Part shown: piece after piece, positions 32,006 to 43,459 of the stretch
Numbering within the stretch: the stretch's first letter is position 1
Layout: every line of letters starts with the position of its first letter
Origin: an uncultured Stenotrophomonas sp.
GTDB taxonomy: Bacteria > Pseudomonadota > Gammaproteobacteria > Xanthomonadales > Xanthomonadaceae
Assembly (NCBI GenBank): GCA_900078405.1
Contig: FLTS01000001.1
Span: 930,001 to 994,000 of the forward strand
Direction: 5' to 3'
DNA: 64,000 nucleotides
Made by a program: the position numbers and the translations under genes
Notes under the pieces: model-generated
The model's input: the letters and a program-made list of their open reading frames with translations, nothing else
Databases searched by the model: none
What the model was told of the DNA's origin: nothing

Positions 32006-35000
32006 ATGCCCAAATTTTTCATCGAACACCCGGTATTCGCGTGGGTGGTGGCCATCCTGATCTCGCTTGGCGGGGTGATTTCGATCCTCAACCTGGGCGT
32101 GGAGTCCTACCCCAGCGTGGCGCCGCCGCAGGTCACGGTGACCGCCAGCTACCCCGGAGCCAATGCCGCCACCGCCGAGAAGTCGGTCACCCAGGTGATC
32201 GAGCAGCAGCTGACCGGCATCGACAACCTGGTCTACTTCAGCTCCTCCTCGTCCTCGACCGGGCGGGTGAGCATCACCCTCACCTTCGACAGCGGCACCG
32301 ACGCCGACATCGCCCAGGTGCAGGTACAGAACAAGGTGGCGCTGGCGACCCCACGCCTGCCCTCGGAAGTGACCAAGCAGGGCGTGGTGGTGGCCAAGGC
32401 CAACGCCGGCTTCCTGATGGCCGTGGGCGTGCGTTCGGACGACGGCACGGTGGACCGCGACGCGCTCAACGACATCGTCGGCTCGCGCGTGCTGGAGCAG
32501 ATCTCGCGCGTGCCCGGCGTCGGCAGCACCCAGCAGTTCGGTTCCGAGTACGCCATGCGCATCTGGCTGAACCCGGAGAAGCTGCAGGGCTACCACCTGT
32601 CGGCCACCGATGTGTACAACGCCATCGGCACCCAGAACCTGCAGTTCTCCGCCGGTTCGGTGGGCGGCGACCCGGCCCCGAACGGGCAGGCGTTCACCGC
32701 CACCGTCGCCGCCGAAGGCCGCTACAGCACGCCGGAGGAATTCGAGAACACCATCCTGCGGGCAAATGCGGACGGCAGCGTGGTACGGCTGAAGGACGTG
32801 GCCCGCGTCGCCTTCGGCGCCTCCAACTACGGCTTCGACACACGCTACAACGGCAAGCCGGTGGCCGCCTTCGCCATCCAGCTGCTGCCCGGCGCCAACG
32901 CGCTGGACGTGTCCCGTGCGGTGCGCGCCAAGATGGACGACCTGGCCGGCAGCTTCCCGCAGGGCGTGAGCTGGTTCACCCCGTTCGACAGCACCACCTT
33001 CGTCAACATCTCGATCAAGGAAGTGATCCACACGCTGGTGGAAGCCATCGTGCTGGTGTTCCTGGTAATGCTGATCTTCCTGCAGAACTTCCGCGCGACG
33101 ATCATCCCGACGCTGGTGATCCCGGTGGCGTTGCTGGGCACCTTCATGGGTATGCTGGCAATCGGCTTCACCATCAACCAGCTCACGTTGTTCGCGATGG
33201 TGCTGGCGATCGGCATCGTGGTCGACGACGCCATCGTGGTGATCGAGAACGTCGAGCGCATCATGAGCGAGGACAAGCTCGACCCGAAGCCGGCCACGCA
33301 GAAGGCGATGGGGCAGATCACCGGCGCGGTGGTGGCCATCACCGTGGTGCTGGCGGCGGTGTTCATCCCCAGCGCGATGCAGCCCGGCGCCTCGGGCGAG
33401 ATCTACAAGCAGTTCGCGCTGACCATCGCCATGTCGATGGGCTTCTCGGCGCTGCTGGCGCTGAGCTTCACCCCGGCATTGTGCGCGGCCTTCCTCAAGC
33501 CGACTCACAACGACAACCCGAACTGGGTCTACCGCACCTTCAACAAGTACTACGGCCGGCTCGAGAAGAGCTACGTCGGTACCGTCGGCAGCATCCTCAG
33601 GCACAGCCCGCGCTGGTTGATGGTGTTCGCGCTGCTGATCGCGCTGTGCGGCCTGCTGTTCACCCGCCTGCCCGGCAGCTTCCTGCCCGAAGAGGACCAG
33701 GGCTATGCGCTGGCCATCGTGCAGTTGCCGCCGGGAGCGACCAAGAGCCGCACCGGCGTGGTGTTCGACCAGTTGCTGGGGCTGATGCAGGACGATCCCT
33801 CGTTCGAGGGCATGATGCAGGTCACCGGCTTCAGCTTCGTCGGCTCCGGCGAGAACGTCGGCATGGCCTTCATCCGGCTCAAGGACTGGGACGAGCGCGA
33901 CGAAACCGCGCCGGAGTTCATCCAGAAGATGAACATGAAGGCGTTCGGCGGCATCAAGGACGCGCAGGTATTCCTGGTCAACCTGCCCACCGTGCAGGGC
34001 CTGGGCCAGTTCGGCGGCTTCGACATGTGGCTGCAGGACCGCGCCGGCGCCGGCCAGGACGCGCTGATGGAAGCACGCAACACCTTGCTCGGTGCCGCGT
34101 CCGCCGACGAATCATTGGTCGGCGTGCGCCCGAACACGCTGGAGAATTCGCCGCAGCTGCAGCTGAAGGTGGACCGCGTGCAGGCGCAGGCGATGGGCGT
34201 GGCGGTCAACGACGTCTACACCGCGTTGCAGATGATGCTGGCGCCGGTGTACGTCAACGACTTCTTCTACGGCGGCCGCATCAAGCGGGTGAACATGCAG
34301 GCCGACGCGGCCTTCCGCACCGGGCCCGAATCGCTGCGCAGCTACTACGTGCCCAGCTCGCTGAGCAAGGATGCCGACGGCCAGCCGGCGATGATCCCGC
34401 TCAGCACCGTGGTCAAGTCCGACTGGATCTACGCGCCGCCGGCACTGAGCCGCTACAACGGTTATTCGGCGGTGAACATTGTCGGCTCGCCGGCGCCGGG
34501 CGGCAGCTCCGGGCAGGCGATGACGACGATGGAGAACCTGGTGCACGACAAGCTGCCGGTCGGCTTCGGCTACGACTGGAGCGGCATGTCCTACCAGGAA
34601 ATCCTCGCCGGCAATGCCGCCACCCTGCTGATGGTGCTGTCGATCGTGGTGGTGTTCCTGTGCCTGGCCGCGCTGTACGAAAGCTGGTCGATCCCGGTGT
34701 CGGTGCTGCTGGTGGTGCCGGTGGGCATCCTCGGCGCGGTGGTGTTCTCGCTGATGCGCGGGTTGCCGAACGACCTGTACTTCAAGATCGGCATGGTCAC
34801 GGTGATTGGTTTGGCAGCAAAGAACGCGATCCTGATCGTGGAGTTCGCGGTCGAGCAGCGCGCCGCCGGCAAGACCCTGCGCGAAGCCGCCATCGAGGCC
34901 GCGCACCTGCGCTTCCGCCCGATCCTGATGACCTCGTTCGCGTTCATCCTCGGCGTGCTGCCGATGGCCATCTCCACCGGTGCCGGCGCCAACGCCCGCC

Positions 35001-35173
35001 ACTCGCTGGGCACCGGCGTCATCGGCGGCATGCTGTTCGCCACCGTCATCGGCGTGCTGCTGATCCCGCTGTTCTTCGTCACCGTTCGCCGCGTGCTGGG
35101 CGACAAGCTGGACGAACAGTCGAAGCAGTACATCGAGCAGCACAAGGTGCGTACCGTGCAGCAGGATCGCTAA
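32006..35173 (+). CDS. RND multidrug efflux pump, HAE1 family (AcrB/MexB type)
   Basis: A 1055-residue inner-membrane proton antiporter. It has the usual twelve membrane helices, with the family's paired acidic residues of helix 4 in GIVVDDAIVVIENVERIM and the helix 10-11 segment GLAAKNAILIVEFAVE. Periplasmic docking segments are present (GNDPAP-like GGDPAPNGQAF, FLPEEDQGY). Likely substrates are drugs, dyes or solvents, but specificity cannot be read from sequence. No outer-membrane channel gene follows, so a TolC-like protein from elsewhere must serve. A good terminator follows the stop. Confidence 0.95.
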   Translation: MPKFFIEHPVFAWVVAILISLGGVISILNLGVESYPSVAPPQVTVTASYPGANAATAEKSVTQVIEQQLTGIDNLVYFSSSSSSTGRVSITLTFDSGTDADIAQVQVQNKVALATPRLPSEVTKQGVVVAKANAGFLMAVGVRSDDGTVDRDALNDIVGSRVLEQISRVPGVGSTQQFGSEYAMRIWLNPEKLQGYHLSATDVYNAIGTQNLQFSAGSVGGDPAPNGQAFTATVAAEGRYSTPEEFENTILRANADGSVVRLKDVARVAFGASNYGFDTRYNGKPVAAFAIQLLPGANALDVSRAVRAKMDDLAGSFPQGVSWFTPFDSTTFVNISIKEVIHTLVEAIVLVFLVMLIFLQNFRATIIPTLVIPVALLGTFMGMLAIGFTINQLTLFAMVLAIGIVVDDAIVVIENVERIMSEDKLDPKPATQKAMGQITGAVVAITVVLAAVFIPSAMQPGASGEIYKQFALTIAMSMGFSALLALSFTPALCAAFLKPTHNDNPNWVYRTFNKYYGRLEKSYVGTVGSILRHSPRWLMVFALLIALCGLLFTRLPGSFLPEEDQGYALAIVQLPPGATKSRTGVVFDQLLGLMQDDPSFEGMMQVTGFSFVGSGENVGMAFIRLKDWDERDETAPEFIQKMNMKAFGGIKDAQVFLVNLPTVQGLGQFGGFDMWLQDRAGAGQDALMEARNTLLGAASADESLVGVRPNTLENSPQLQLKVDRVQAQAMGVAVNDVYTALQMMLAPVYVNDFFYGGRIKRVNMQADAAFRTGPESLRSYYVPSSLSKDADGQPAMIPLSTVVKSDWIYAPPALSRYNGYSAVNIVGSPAPGGSSGQAMTTMENLVHDKLPVGFGYDWSGMSYQEILAGNAATLLMVLSIVVVFLCLAALYESWSIPVSVLLVVPVGILGAVVFSLMRGLPNDLYFKIGMVTVIGLAAKNAILIVEFAVEQRAAGKTLREAAIEAAHLRFRPILMTSFAFILGVLPMAISTGAGANARHSLGTGVIGGMLFATVIGVLLIPLFFVTVRRVLGDKLDEQSKQYIEQHKVRTVQQDR

Positions 35174-35199
35174 GCGGAAACGCAGTCCTGCAACAACGA

Positions 35200-35227
35200 A
35201 GCCCCGGCTATGCCGGGGCTTTCCTTT
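35200..35227 (+). terminator. rho-independent terminator of the RND operon
   Basis: The 9-bp stem AGCCCCGGC/GCCGGGGCT has a TAT loop and is followed by TTCCTTTG. It lies 26 bp after the pump stop codon. Confidence 0.85.
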
Positions 35228-35236
35228 GCGCCCCCT

Positions 35237-35306
35237 GTAGGAGCGACGTGAGTCGCGACAAGGGGCTTCCCGATAGAGCCATGGTCGCGACTTACGTCGC
35301 TCCTAC
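35237..35306. repeat. GTAG-headed palindromic element, copy 2
   Basis: A 70-bp element: left half GTAGGAGCGACGTGAGTCGC, right half ending GACTTACGTCGCTCCTAC, centre variable. It sits between convergent genes (the RND pump and the acyl-CoA dehydrogenase), just after the pump's terminator. Confidence 0.85.
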
Positions 35307-35323
35307 GGCTCTGCCGGTGTGTT

Positions 35324-36472
<1,149 letters not shown>

Positions 36473-36566
36473 TGCACCCCTCCCAGGGTATTGCGAAGTT
36501 GCGATTGTAACCATCGCAACCGCCGCTGGCCCATGCGCTCCTTGACCTTGCCGCACCGCGGCAGCA

Positions 36567-36598
36567 AAATATCTCTATATCGCGATAGGTAGATATTT
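36567..36598. promoter_or_regulatory. 32-bp nested palindrome, probable ArsR-family operator
   Basis: Outer arms AAATATCT (36567-36574) and AGATATTT (36591-36598) are perfect complements and flank, at equal 3-base spacing, a perfect 10-bp palindrome TATCGCGATA (36578-36587). It is strongly AT-rich against the GC-rich background and ends directly at the ATG of the ArsR-methyltransferase gene. That position fits autoregulation, and it also lies upstream of the divergent acyl-CoA dehydrogenase. Confidence 0.75.
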
Positions 36599-37528
36599 AT
36601 GGATCTGGAAGACTGGTCGACCCGCCTGAAGGTGTTCGCCGACGCCACCCGCGTGCGCCTGCTGACCCTGCTGGAGCAGGAGGAGTTGACCGTGGCCGAG
36701 CTGTCGGCCATCACCACGCTAGCGCAACCGCGTGTTTCCACCCATCTGGCGCGGCTGAAGGAAGCCGGGCTGGTGCGCGACCGCCGCGCCGGGGTTTCCG
36801 CCTATTACCGCTTCGACGAGGCCGCGCTGGACCCGGCGCAGCGCGCATTGTGGCATGCGCTCAGCAACGGCAGCGATGACCCGCTGCTGCGCCAGGACGC
36901 CGAGCGCGTGCCGTCGGTGCTGGCGATGCGCGCGGCCGACCAGAACTGGGCCGACAGCGTGGCCGGCGACATGGAGCGCCACTACTCGCCCGGCCGCACC
37001 TGGGAGGCGATGGCGCGCAGCGCGCTGCCGCTGCTGGAAACCGGCGACGTGCTCGACATCGCCTCCGGCGACGGCGTGCTGGCCGAACTGCTGGCCCCGC
37101 ACGCGCAGCGCTACGTGTGCGTCGACACCAGCGCCCGCGTGGTCGCCGCCGCCAGCGAACGCCTGCGCAAGCTGCCCAACGTCGAGGTCCGCGAAGGCGA
37201 CATGCACAAGCTGCCGTTCGACGATGGCAGCTTCGACCTGGTGGTGCTGATGCACGCCCTCACCTACGCCAACCAGCCGGCGAAGGCCGTGGCCGAATGC
37301 GCGCGCGTGCTGCGTCCGGGCGGCCGGCTGATGCTGTGCAGCCTCGCCCGCCACGAGCACAAGACCGCGGTGGAAGCCTATGGCCACGTCAACCTCGGCT
37401 TCACCGGCAAGGAACTGCGCAAGTTCGTCGAGAAGGCCGGACTGGAAGTGTCCAGCCTGGAAACCGTCACCCGCGAGAAACGGCCGCCACATTTCGAGGT
37501 GATCTCGCTGATCGCCCACCGCTCCTGA
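36599..37528 (+). CDS. ArsR-family regulator fused to a SAM methyltransferase domain
   Basis: A 309-residue two-domain protein. The N-terminal ArsR winged helix covers about residues 5-85 ([21 protein letters not shown]; recognition region [19 protein letters not shown]). No metal-binding Cys pair of the ArsR/SmtB type is present. From about residue 140 comes a class I methyltransferase: motif [16 protein letters not shown], an acidic VCVDTS, and [17 protein letters not shown]. The methyltransferase part may sense SAM or SAH rather than act as an enzyme. A 32-bp palindrome abuts the start, and split metH follows 59 bp downstream, which suggests control of the methionine cycle, as known for SahR-type ArsR regulators. 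Confidence 0.85.
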   Translation: MDLEDWSTRLKVFADATRVRLLTLLEQEELTVAELSAITTLAQPRVSTHLARLKEAGLVRDRRAGVSAYYRFDEAALDPAQRALWHALSNGSDDPLLRQDAERVPSVLAMRAADQNWADSVAGDMERHYSPGRTWEAMARSALPLLETGDVLDIASGDGVLAELLAPHAQRYVCVDTSARVVAAASERLRKLPNVEVREGDMHKLPFDDGSFDLVVLMHALTYANQPAKAVAECARVLRPGGRLMLCSLARHEHKTAVEAYGHVNLGFTGKELRKFVEKAGLEVSSLETVTREKRPPHFEVISLIAHRS

Positions 37529-37587
37529 TCCGCCGCGCCAGCCCCGCTGTCCACGCACCTCCCCGTCCCAACCTCACGGCCCGCCCC

Positions 37588-38667
37588 ATGCAAGCCCTCC
37601 CCTGGCTCCACCCCGACCGCGTCGCCAAGCTGCTGAGCGCCCTCGAGCAACGCATCCTGATCATCGACGGCGCGATGGGCACGATGATCCAGCGCCACGG
37701 ACTGGAGGAAGCCGATTATCGCGGGCAGCGTTTCGCGGAGGGTTTCGACAGCGCCCACGTGCATGGCCCCGGCTGCGGCCACGACCTGAAAGGCAACAAC
37801 GACCTGCTGCTGTTGACCAGGCCCGAAGTCATCGCCGGCATCCACACCGCCTATCTGGAAGCCGGTGCCGATCTGATCGAAACCAACACCTTCAACGCCA
37901 CTTCGGTCAGCCAGGCCGACTATCACCTCGAACATCTGGTCCATGAACTGAACAAGGCCGGCGCGCGGGTAGCGCGGCGATGCTGCGACGCCATCGAGGC
38001 GCTCACCCCGGACAAGCCGCGCTTCGTCATCGGCGTGCTCGGCCCGACCAGCCGTACCGCGTCGATCAGCCCCAACGTCAACGACCCCGGCTTCCGCAAC
38101 ACCAGCTTCGACGAACTGCGCGCCACCTACCGCGAGGCCATCGACGGCCTGATCGACGGCGGCGCCGATACGCTGATGGTGGAAACCATCTTCGACACGC
38201 TCAATGCCAAGGCCGCGCTGTTCGCGATCGAGGAAGCCTTCGACGCGCGCGGTGGCCGCTTGCCGGTGATGATCTCCGGCACCATCACCGACGCCTCCGG
38301 CCGCACCCTGTCCGGACAGACCGCCGAAGCCTTCCATGCCTCGGTCGCGCATGGCCAGCCGCTGTCGATCGGCTTCAACTGCGCGCTCGGCGCGACCGAC
38401 ATGCGCCCGCACGTGGAAACGCTGGCGCAGGTGTCCAGCGGCTACGTCAGCGCCCACCCGAATGCCGGCCTGCCCAACGCCTTCGGCGAATACGACGAGA
38501 CGCCGGAGGAAATGGCCGCCACGCTGAAGGAATTCGCCACCTCCGGCCTGCTGAACCTGGTCGGCGGCTGCTGCGGCACCACCCCGGCGCACATCAAGGC
38601 GATTGCCGAAGCGGTGGCCGGTGTGCCGCCGCGCGCATTGCCGCAGACGCAGGAGCAGGCCGCATGA
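37588..38667 (+). CDS. metH: methionine synthase, homocysteine-binding module (split MetH part 1)
   Basis: A 359-residue protein equal to the first module of cobalamin-dependent MetH, which binds and activates homocysteine on zinc. The zinc cysteines are in GFNCALGA and [23 protein letters not shown] and [19 protein letters not shown] are typical. The ATG at 37588 gives the expected N-terminus. It overlaps the second module's gene as ATGA, so both halves are likely made in equal amounts and form one complex. Confidence 0.93.
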   Translation: MQALPWLHPDRVAKLLSALEQRILIIDGAMGTMIQRHGLEEADYRGQRFAEGFDSAHVHGPGCGHDLKGNNDLLLLTRPEVIAGIHTAYLEAGADLIETNTFNATSVSQADYHLEHLVHELNKAGARVARRCCDAIEALTPDKPRFVIGVLGPTSRTASISPNVNDPGFRNTSFDELRATYREAIDGLIDGGADTLMVETIFDTLNAKAALFAIEEAFDARGGRLPVMISGTITDASGRTLSGQTAEAFHASVAHGQPLSIGFNCALGATDMRPHVETLAQVSSGYVSAHPNAGLPNAFGEYDETPEEMAATLKEFATSGLLNLVGGCCGTTPAHIKAIAEAVAGVPPRALPQTQEQAA

Positions 38668-41348
38668 GCACGCAACCGCATACCCGCCTGTCCGGGCTGG
38701 AACCGCTGGTCATCACCCCCGACCTGCTGTTCGTCAACGTCGGCGAGCGCACCAACGTCACCGGCAGCGCGCAGTTCAAGAAACTCATCAAGGAAGAGCG
38801 CTACGAGGAAGCGGTGGACGTGGCGCGCCAGCAGGTCGCCAGCGGCGCACAGATCCTCGACGTCAACATGGACGAGGGCCTGATCGACTCCGAGAAGGCG
38901 ATGACCCGCTTCCTCAACCTGATCATGTCCGAGCCGGACATCGCCCGCATCCCGGTGATGGTGGACTCGTCGAAGTGGAGCGTGATCGAGGCCGGCCTGA
39001 AGTGCCTGCAAGGCAAGGGCGTGGTCAACTCGATCTCGATGAAGGAAGGCGAAGCGGCCTTCATCGAACACGCCAGGCTGGTGCGCCGCTATGGCGCGGC
39101 CGCGGTGGTGATGGCCTTCGATGAAGAAGGCCAGGCCGACACCTGCGCGCGCAAGGTGGAAATCTGCACGCGCGCCTACCGCATCCTCGTCGAGCAGGTC
39201 GGCTTCCCGCCGCAGGACATCATCTTCGACCCGAACGTGTTCGCCGTGGCCACCGGCATCGACGAGCACAACCACTACGCCATGGACTTCATCGAGGGCG
39301 TGCGCTGGATCCGGCAGAACCTGCCGCACGCGCGCCTGTCCGGCGGCATTTCGAACGTCAGTTTCTCGTTCCGCGGCAACGAAACGGTGCGGCAGGCAAT
39401 CCACTCGGTGTTCCTGTATCACGCGATCAAGGCCGGCATGGACATGGGCATCGTCAACGCCGGCGCGTTGCCGATCTACGACCAGCTCGATCCGGAACTG
39501 CGCGAGCGCGTGGAGGACGTGATCCTCAACCGTCGCAGGGACGGCACCGAGCGCCTGCTGGAAATCGCCGAGCACTACAAGGGCAGGAAGGGCGAAAAGA
39601 AGGTCGAAGACCTGAGCTGGCGTGACAAGCCGGTGCGCGAGCGCTTGGCACACGCGCTGGTGCATGGGCTGGATGCGTGGGTCGAGGAAGACACGGAGGA
39701 AGCGCGGCAACAGGCCACGCGCCCGCTGGACGTGATCGAAGGCCCGCTGATGGACGGCATGAACGTGGTCGGCGACCTGTTCGGCGCCGGCAAGATGTTC
39801 CTGCCGCAGGTGGTCAAGTCGGCGCGGGTGATGAAGAAGGCGGTAGCCTACCTGCTGCCGTTCATCGAGGCCGAGAAGCTGCGCACCGGCGACGTCGGCA
39901 AGAGCAACGGCAAGATCGTCATGGCCACGGTCAAGGGCGACGTGCACGATATCGGCAAGAACATCGTCGGCGTCGTTCTGGCCTGCAACAACTTCGAGGT
40001 GATCGACCTCGGGGTGATGGTGCCTGCGCAGAAGATCATCGATACCGCGCTGGCAGAAAATGCCGACCTGATCGGCGTTTCGGGTCTCATCACCCCGTCG
40101 CTGGAGGAAATGGGCCACGTCGCGCGCGAAATGCAACGGCAGGGGCTGACCATCCCGCTGATGATTGGTGGCGCCACCACCTCGCGCGCGCATACCGCAC
40201 TGAAGATCGACCCGCACTACAAGTCGCCGTCAATCTGGGTGAAGGATGCCTCGCGCGCGGTGGGCGTGGCGCAGTCGCTGATCTCCGAGGAACTGCGCGG
40301 CCCGTTCGTCGCCGCCAACGAGGCCGACTACGCCGAGATCCGCAAGCGCCACCGCAACCGCGGCGACGCCAAGCGGCTGGTGTCGCTGGAACACGCACGC
40401 GGCCAGCGCTTCACCTGCGACTGGGCGCAATACGACCCGCCGGCGCCGAGGCAACCGGGCCTGCACGTGTTCGACGACTGGCCCTTGGACGACCTGCTGC
40501 CGTTCATCGACTGGTCGCCGTTCTTCAGCGCGTGGGAACTGGCCGGCCGGTTCCCGGCGATCCTGACCGACGAGATCGTCGGCCCGCAGGCCAGCGAGCT
40601 GTACGCGGATGCGCGGGCGCTGCTGGAGCGGATCATCAAGGAGAAATGGCTGACGGCCAAGGCGGTGTTCGCGTTGTGGCCGGCCAACAGCCGCGGCGAC
40701 GACGTGGTCATCCACCGTGATGGCCAATCCACCACCCTGCACTTCCTGCGGCAACAGGTGGACAAGCCGGCCGAGCGCCCGGATTTCTGCCTGGCCGACT
40801 TCATCGCGCCTGAAGACAGCGGCAAACAGGACTGGATCGGCGGTTTCGCCGTCACCGCCGGCCTCGGCATCGAGCCGCACCTGGAGCGCTTCCGCGCCGA
40901 GTTCGACGACTACAACGCGATCCTGCTCAAGGCGCTGGCCGACCGCCTGGCCGAAGCACTGGCCGAGCGCCTGCACCATCGCGTGCGCACCGAATTCTGG
41001 GGCTATGCGGCTGATGAAGCGCTCGACAACGAGGCGCTGATCGCCGAGCAGTACAGCGGCATCCGCCCCGCTCCCGGCTATCCGGCCTGCCCCGAGCACA
41101 GCGAGAAGCGCATCCTGTTCGACCTGCTGGACGCCGAGCGCAATGCCGGCATGATCCTGACCGAAGGCTTCGCGATGCTGCCGGCGGCGGCGGTGTCCGG
41201 CTATTACTTCAGCCATCCGCGGAGCCAGTATTTCGTGGTCGGCCGGGTGTCCAGGGAGCAGGTGGCCGACTACGCGCGGCGCAAGGGCGTGGACCGTGCG
41301 CAGGCGGAAAGGTGGCTGGCCTCCAACCTGGACTACGATCCCGAATGA
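38664..41348 (+). CDS. metH: methionine synthase, folate/cobalamin/activation modules (split MetH part 2)
   Basis: An 894-residue protein with the remaining MetH modules. The pterin (methyl-THF) domain is at about 15-280 ([22 protein letters not shown]). The four-helix cap and cobalamin domain follow, with the B12 histidine in [12 protein letters not shown] near residue 425. The C-terminal AdoMet activation domain (about 580-890) has the segment [21 protein letters not shown] ([18 protein letters not shown]). It transfers the methyl group from methyl-THF to homocysteine bound by the first protein. The split arrangement is typical of Xanthomonadaceae. Confidence 0.94.
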   Translation: MSTQPHTRLSGLEPLVITPDLLFVNVGERTNVTGSAQFKKLIKEERYEEAVDVARQQVASGAQILDVNMDEGLIDSEKAMTRFLNLIMSEPDIARIPVMVDSSKWSVIEAGLKCLQGKGVVNSISMKEGEAAFIEHARLVRRYGAAAVVMAFDEEGQADTCARKVEICTRAYRILVEQVGFPPQDIIFDPNVFAVATGIDEHNHYAMDFIEGVRWIRQNLPHARLSGGISNVSFSFRGNETVRQAIHSVFLYHAIKAGMDMGIVNAGALPIYDQLDPELRERVEDVILNRRRDGTERLLEIAEHYKGRKGEKKVEDLSWRDKPVRERLAHALVHGLDAWVEEDTEEARQQATRPLDVIEGPLMDGMNVVGDLFGAGKMFLPQVVKSARVMKKAVAYLLPFIEAEKLRTGDVGKSNGKIVMATVKGDVHDIGKNIVGVVLACNNFEVIDLGVMVPAQKIIDTALAENADLIGVSGLITPSLEEMGHVAREMQRQGLTIPLMIGGATTSRAHTALKIDPHYKSPSIWVKDASRAVGVAQSLISEELRGPFVAANEADYAEIRKRHRNRGDAKRLVSLEHARGQRFTCDWAQYDPPAPRQPGLHVFDDWPLDDLLPFIDWSPFFSAWELAGRFPAILTDEIVGPQASELYADARALLERIIKEKWLTAKAVFALWPANSRGDDVVIHRDGQSTTLHFLRQQVDKPAERPDFCLADFIAPEDSGKQDWIGGFAVTAGLGIEPHLERFRAEFDDYNAILLKALADRLAEALAERLHHRVRTEFWGYAADEALDNEALIAEQYSGIRPAPGYPACPEHSEKRILFDLLDAERNAGMILTEGFAMLPAAAVSGYYFSHPRSQYFVVGRVSREQVADYARRKGVDRAQAERWLASNLDYDPE

Positions 41349-41354
41349 CCCCGG

Positions 41355-41378
41355 CAGGAGCGGGTTCATCCGCTCCTG
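41355..41378 (+). terminator. hairpin after metH
   Basis: A 9-bp perfect stem CAGGAGCGG/CCGCTCCTG with a GTTCAT loop, seven bases after the metH stop. The arms resemble a shortened form of the GTAGGAGCGAC repeat family; the U-run is weak (TCCTTT after a few bases). It may be a degenerate repeat acting as a terminator. Confidence 0.5.
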
Positions 41379-41463
41379 TCCGCTCCTTTGCAGGCAGCTT
41401 CCCGTTGCCCTTCCGCCACGGGCAGAATACGAGCCCGTTGCCAGCGCCACCGGCGCCTTGCCC

Positions 41464-42645
41464 ATGACTCGCGCTTCCATGCCGCAGGGCGTTCCCGTCG
41501 CCCGGTTGTCCAGCTTCTATTTCTTCTATTACGCAGCACTGGGCGCATTCACGCCGTACTGGAGCCTGTACCTGCAGTCGCGCGGCATGGGCGTAACCGC
41601 GATCAGCGTGATGATGAGCCTGTGGTACGCCACCCGCGTCGTCGCACCCAGCACCTGGACCTCACTGGCGGCGGCATCGCCCCGGCCGATCCGCTGGCTG
41701 CGCATCGGCTGCGTGCTGACCGTTGTCAGCTTCGCCGGCTTCCTGCTGCCGCAACCACCGTGGATGCTGTATGCGGTGATGGTGGGCTTCTGCTTCTTCT
41801 ACAACGCGGTGATGCCGCAGTTCGAGTCGATCACCCTCACCCATCTGGGCAGCGACAGCCACCGCTACGGCATGATCCGGGTCTGGGGTTCGCTGGGCTT
41901 CATCGCGGTGGTGATGTTGTTCGGCTGGTTGATCGAACGCCACGGCGCCGCCGGGCTGCCGTGGTGGATGCTGCCGCTGTTCGTGCTGATGACCGGCGCG
42001 GCCTTCGGCAACCGCTACGCCCGCCACATCGGCACCCATGCCGCGCACGTGCAGGGCTTCTGGACGATCGTGCGGCGGCCGCCGGTGCTGGCGTTCTTCA
42101 TCGCCGCCTTCCTCGAACAGCTCTCGTTCGGGCCGTACTACACATTCTTTTCCATCTACATGGAGCACCACGGCTACGGCGCGGCGATGCTCGGCCTGAT
42201 GTGGACGGTGGGGGTGGTGTTCGAGGTGGCGGTGTTCTTCCTGATCGCCGGCTTCTTCCGCCGCTGGGACGCCAGTTGGCTGCTGATCGTGTCGATGGCC
42301 AGCGCCGCGCTGCGCTGGTGGGCCACCGCACTGTGGCCGGAGAACATCCCGGTGATGCTGGCCGCGCAGGCCACCCATTGCCTTGGTTTCGCCGCATTCT
42401 TCGCTTCGGCGATGCAACTGCTGGCGCGCTATTTCCCCGGCAACCTCAACGGCCACGGGCAAGGGTTGTTCTACGGCTTCTCGTCCGGGCTGGGCGGCGT
42501 GCTCGGTGCGCTGATCGCCGGCCAGCTGTGGCATTTCGGTGACGGCAAGGTGGCCTTCATCGCCGGCGGCGGCTTTGCCCTGGCCGGTGCGTTGATCGCA
42601 TGGTGGTTCGTGCCCGAGAAACGAATGCCCGTTTCCAAAGCGTAG
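41464..42645 (+). CDS. MFS transporter (MFS_1-like, HcaT/NupG-type)
   Basis: A 393-residue protein with about twelve hydrophobic helices. It resembles the MFS_1-like group that includes HcaT and LacY/NupG relatives: FYFFYYAALGAFTPYWSLYL at the start, IRVWGSLGFIAVVMLFGWL in the middle and the QLLARYFPGNLNGHGQGLFYG stretch near the end. The substrate is unknown. ATG at 41464 was chosen; the frame upstream overlaps the end of metH. Its TAG stop is the GTAG head of a palindromic repeat. Confidence 0.88.
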   Translation: MTRASMPQGVPVARLSSFYFFYYAALGAFTPYWSLYLQSRGMGVTAISVMMSLWYATRVVAPSTWTSLAAASPRPIRWLRIGCVLTVVSFAGFLLPQPPWMLYAVMVGFCFFYNAVMPQFESITLTHLGSDSHRYGMIRVWGSLGFIAVVMLFGWLIERHGAAGLPWWMLPLFVLMTGAAFGNRYARHIGTHAAHVQGFWTIVRRPPVLAFFIAAFLEQLSFGPYYTFFSIYMEHHGYGAAMLGLMWTVGVVFEVAVFFLIAGFFRRWDASWLLIVSMASAALRWWATALWPENIPVMLAAQATHCLGFAAFFASAMQLLARYFPGNLNGHGQGLFYGFSSGLGGVLGALIAGQLWHFGDGKVAFIAGGGFALAGALIAWWFVPEKRMPVSKA

Positions 42646-42712
42646 GAGCGACTTGAGTCGCGACCGTGGACGTCTCTCGACAAAGCCCGGTCGCGACTCA
42701 CGTCGCTCCTAC
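42642..42712. repeat. GTAG-headed palindromic element, copy 3
   Basis: A 71-bp element: left half GTAGGAGCGACTTGAGTCGC, right half ending GACTCACGTCGCTCCTAC. The TAG at 42643-42645 is the MFS stop codon. It lies between the convergent MFS and DUF2058 genes, ending 9 bp from the latter's stop. Confidence 0.85.
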
Positions 42713-42721
42713 GAGTGATGG

Positions 42722-43351
42722 TCACCAGACCAGATCGTCGGGAACCTGGTACTTCGGATCTGCGTAGGGATCTTCCCCGGCCGGGGCATCGGGGTCCACC
42801 TTCAGCGCCACCGCCGGCGCGAAGACCTCCTCCGCTTCGGCCAGCAGCTCGGCAGTCACCAGGACGTAGCGCCCGTTCTGCTGCAGCACGCCCAGTTGTC
42901 CGGCGTTGAGCGCCTTGAGCTGCTCGGCGGTGACATAGATGCGCTTGATCTTGCCACCATAGGGGAAATGGCGGGCGATGTCGGCGGCGGGGTCGTTCAG
43001 CCCCTTGTCCTTGAGCAGCTCGTCCAGCTTCGCGCGTGCCTCACGGCGCAGGCGCGCTTCTTCCTGCTTCTGCCGCTCGGCCTCGATGCGCTCGTCCTTT
43101 TCCCGCTGCGCGCGGATCGCGTAGGCCTTGGCCAGGTCGATGTCTTCCTGCGAACGCGGCTTGCGCGGGGCCGGTTGCCCAGCACGCACGGGCCTTCCAC
43201 CCGGTCCCGGCTTGCCACCCTGCCTGTTGCCGGGCTGCTGGCCATGCTTGCCCTGCGGGCGGTTGTCGCGGCGCGCTTCGGGCTTGCGTTCCGGCTTGGG
43301 GGCGGACTTGAAGCCCAGCCCGAGCAGTTGGTCGCGGAGTGTGTCGCTCAT
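42722..43351 (-). CDS. DUF2058-family protein
   Basis: A 209-residue charged nucleoprotein-like protein. It has the family start MSDTLRDQLLGLGF, a basic, Gly/Pro/Gln-rich disordered stretch (about 15-70), a helical Arg/Glu/Lys-rich part (AYAIRAQREKDERIEAERQ) and a C-terminal domain with RHFPYGGKIKRIYVTAEQ. Function is unknown. The ATG at 43351 gives the conserved N-terminus; an upstream frame start at 43423 has none of it. It is 108 bp after slyX. Confidence 0.88.
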   Translation of the reverse strand: MSDTLRDQLLGLGFKSAPKPERKPEARRDNRPQGKHGQQPGNRQGGKPGPGGRPVRAGQPAPRKPRSQEDIDLAKAYAIRAQREKDERIEAERQKQEEARLRREARAKLDELLKDKGLNDPAADIARHFPYGGKIKRIYVTAEQLKALNAGQLGVLQQNGRYVLVTAELLAEAEEVFAPAVALKVDPDAPAGEDPYADPKYQVPDDLVW

Positions 43352-43459
43352 GGTGCGGTGTCGGCTGATGGAATGGGGACAATTCGCTGCGGGAGCCTTC
43401 GCGAACGGGCTGCTCCTGTGCACCCGCCAACCCGGCCCCGGCCACCAATCAAGGCGGCA

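Noticed and set aside
31115..33604. An 829-codon minus-strand open frame opposite the RND genes
   Set aside because: Antisense shadow crossing the adaptor-pump junction; His/Arg/Val-rich reverse composition.
36473..36598. Cobalamin or SAM riboswitch upstream of the metH locus
   Set aside because: The gap is short and is explained by a DNA palindrome; no B12-box or SAM-riboswitch-like conserved helices were seen here or in the 59-bp gap before metH.
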